Of a DNA stretch of 64,000 bases, positions 63,957 through 64,000 are shown piece after piece; the stretch's first letter is position 1; the number at the start of each line of letters is the position of its first letter. A program made the translations under genes and the position numbers. This DNA comes from an uncultured Pseudokineococcus sp. Lineage in GTDB: Bacteria > Actinomycetota > Actinomycetes > Actinomycetales > Quadrisphaeraceae. Where the stretch lies: NCBI RefSeq assembly GCF_947495735.1, contig NZ_CANMAA010000006.1, positions 147,666 to 211,665 of the forward strand. The letters are read 5' to 3'. Below the pieces are notes generated by a model, which saw nothing but the letters and a program-made list of their open reading frames with translations, had not been told where the DNA came from and searched no databases.

Positions 63957-64000
63957 GATGGAGAGTTTGATCCTGGCTCAGGACGAACGCTGGCGGCGTG
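63957..64000 (+). rRNA. rrs: 16S ribosomal RNA, 5' end (partial)
   Basis: GGAGAGTTTGATCCTGGCTC at 63960-63979 and GACGAACGCTGGCGGCGTG up to base 64000 are the universal 5' end of 16S rRNA, with the actinobacterial GGCGGCGTG variant. The exact mature 5' end may be a few bases either side. The gene runs off the window. Confidence 0.97.

Noticed and set aside
63642..63958. Short open frames in the rRNA leader
   Set aside because: They lie in the pre-16S leader; composition is GT-skewed rather than codon-structured, and no ribosome sites are present.

Overview
The window is about 64 kb of very GC-rich chromosomal DNA from an actinomycete. Three things point there: third codon positions are almost all G or C, GTG starts are common, and the gene order is the classic actinobacterial one (division/cell-wall cluster, then dnaE, his genes, infC-rpmI-rplT, pheST, arg cluster). 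A Kineosporiaceae-like organism (Kineococcus relatives) would fit, but I cannot place it more precisely from sequence alone. I see no insertion sequence, prophage, CRISPR array or tRNA gene. The region is core chromosome.

Region 1 (about 170-23,050) is the division and cell-wall cluster, all on the plus strand: mraZ-rsmH-ftsL-ftsI-murE-murF-mraY-murD-ftsW-murG-murC-ftsQ-ftsZ-pgeF-yggS-sepF-yggT-divIVA-lspA-rluD. It makes UDP-MurNAc-pentapeptide and lipid I/II, polymerises septal peptidoglycan, and builds the Z-ring with its SepF anchor and the polar scaffold DivIVA. FtsA is absent, as is normal for this phylum. Most genes are coupled by 4-bp GTGA or ATGA overlaps. A textbook set of 10-bp-spaced MraZ boxes lies on the mraZ promoter.

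Region 2 (about 23,100-32,100) holds a minus-strand DASS/SLC13 anion transporter behind a perfect bidirectional hairpin, a truncated sugar-isomerase-like gene, an S66 LD-carboxypeptidase, dnaE, a small membrane protein, and a minus-strand pair (LON-domain protein and YbaK deacylase). Region 3 (32,197-38,687) is the his operon hisD-hisC-hisB-(membrane protein)-hisH-(58-aa membrane protein)-hisA/priA plus an SseB-like gene. HisF is not present.

Region 4 (38,770-45,510) is the most accessory-like part: a non-canonical SDR, a luciferase-like monooxygenase, an S4 protein, a type III polyketide synthase coupled to an isoprenylcysteine-methyltransferase-like protein (probable alkylpyrone or alkylresorcinol pair), catalase with its Fur/CatR-like regulator, and a DUF1844 gene. 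Region 5 (45,515-63,360) is infC-rpmI-rplT, a SpoU rRNA methyltransferase, an orphan PAS histidine kinase, pheS-pheT, argC-J-B-D-R-G-H (argF missing), mpg and tyrS. The window ends in an rRNA promoter/leader and the first bases of a 16S rRNA gene.

The most distinctive signals are regulatory and architectural rather than a new gene system. (a) About eleven genes carry a TANNNT or CANNNT -10 hexamer exactly 6-8 nt before the start codon, the geometry of leaderless mRNAs; one even uses the upstream gene's stop codon as part of its -10. (b) Several in-frame tandem repeats (12, 15 or 18 bp) lie at gene ends and junctions, including one that forms a 28-codon coupling mini-ORF between argC and argJ with GTGA overlaps at both ends. 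(c) Non-standard starts are likely for infC (ATC) and possible for lspA (CTG).
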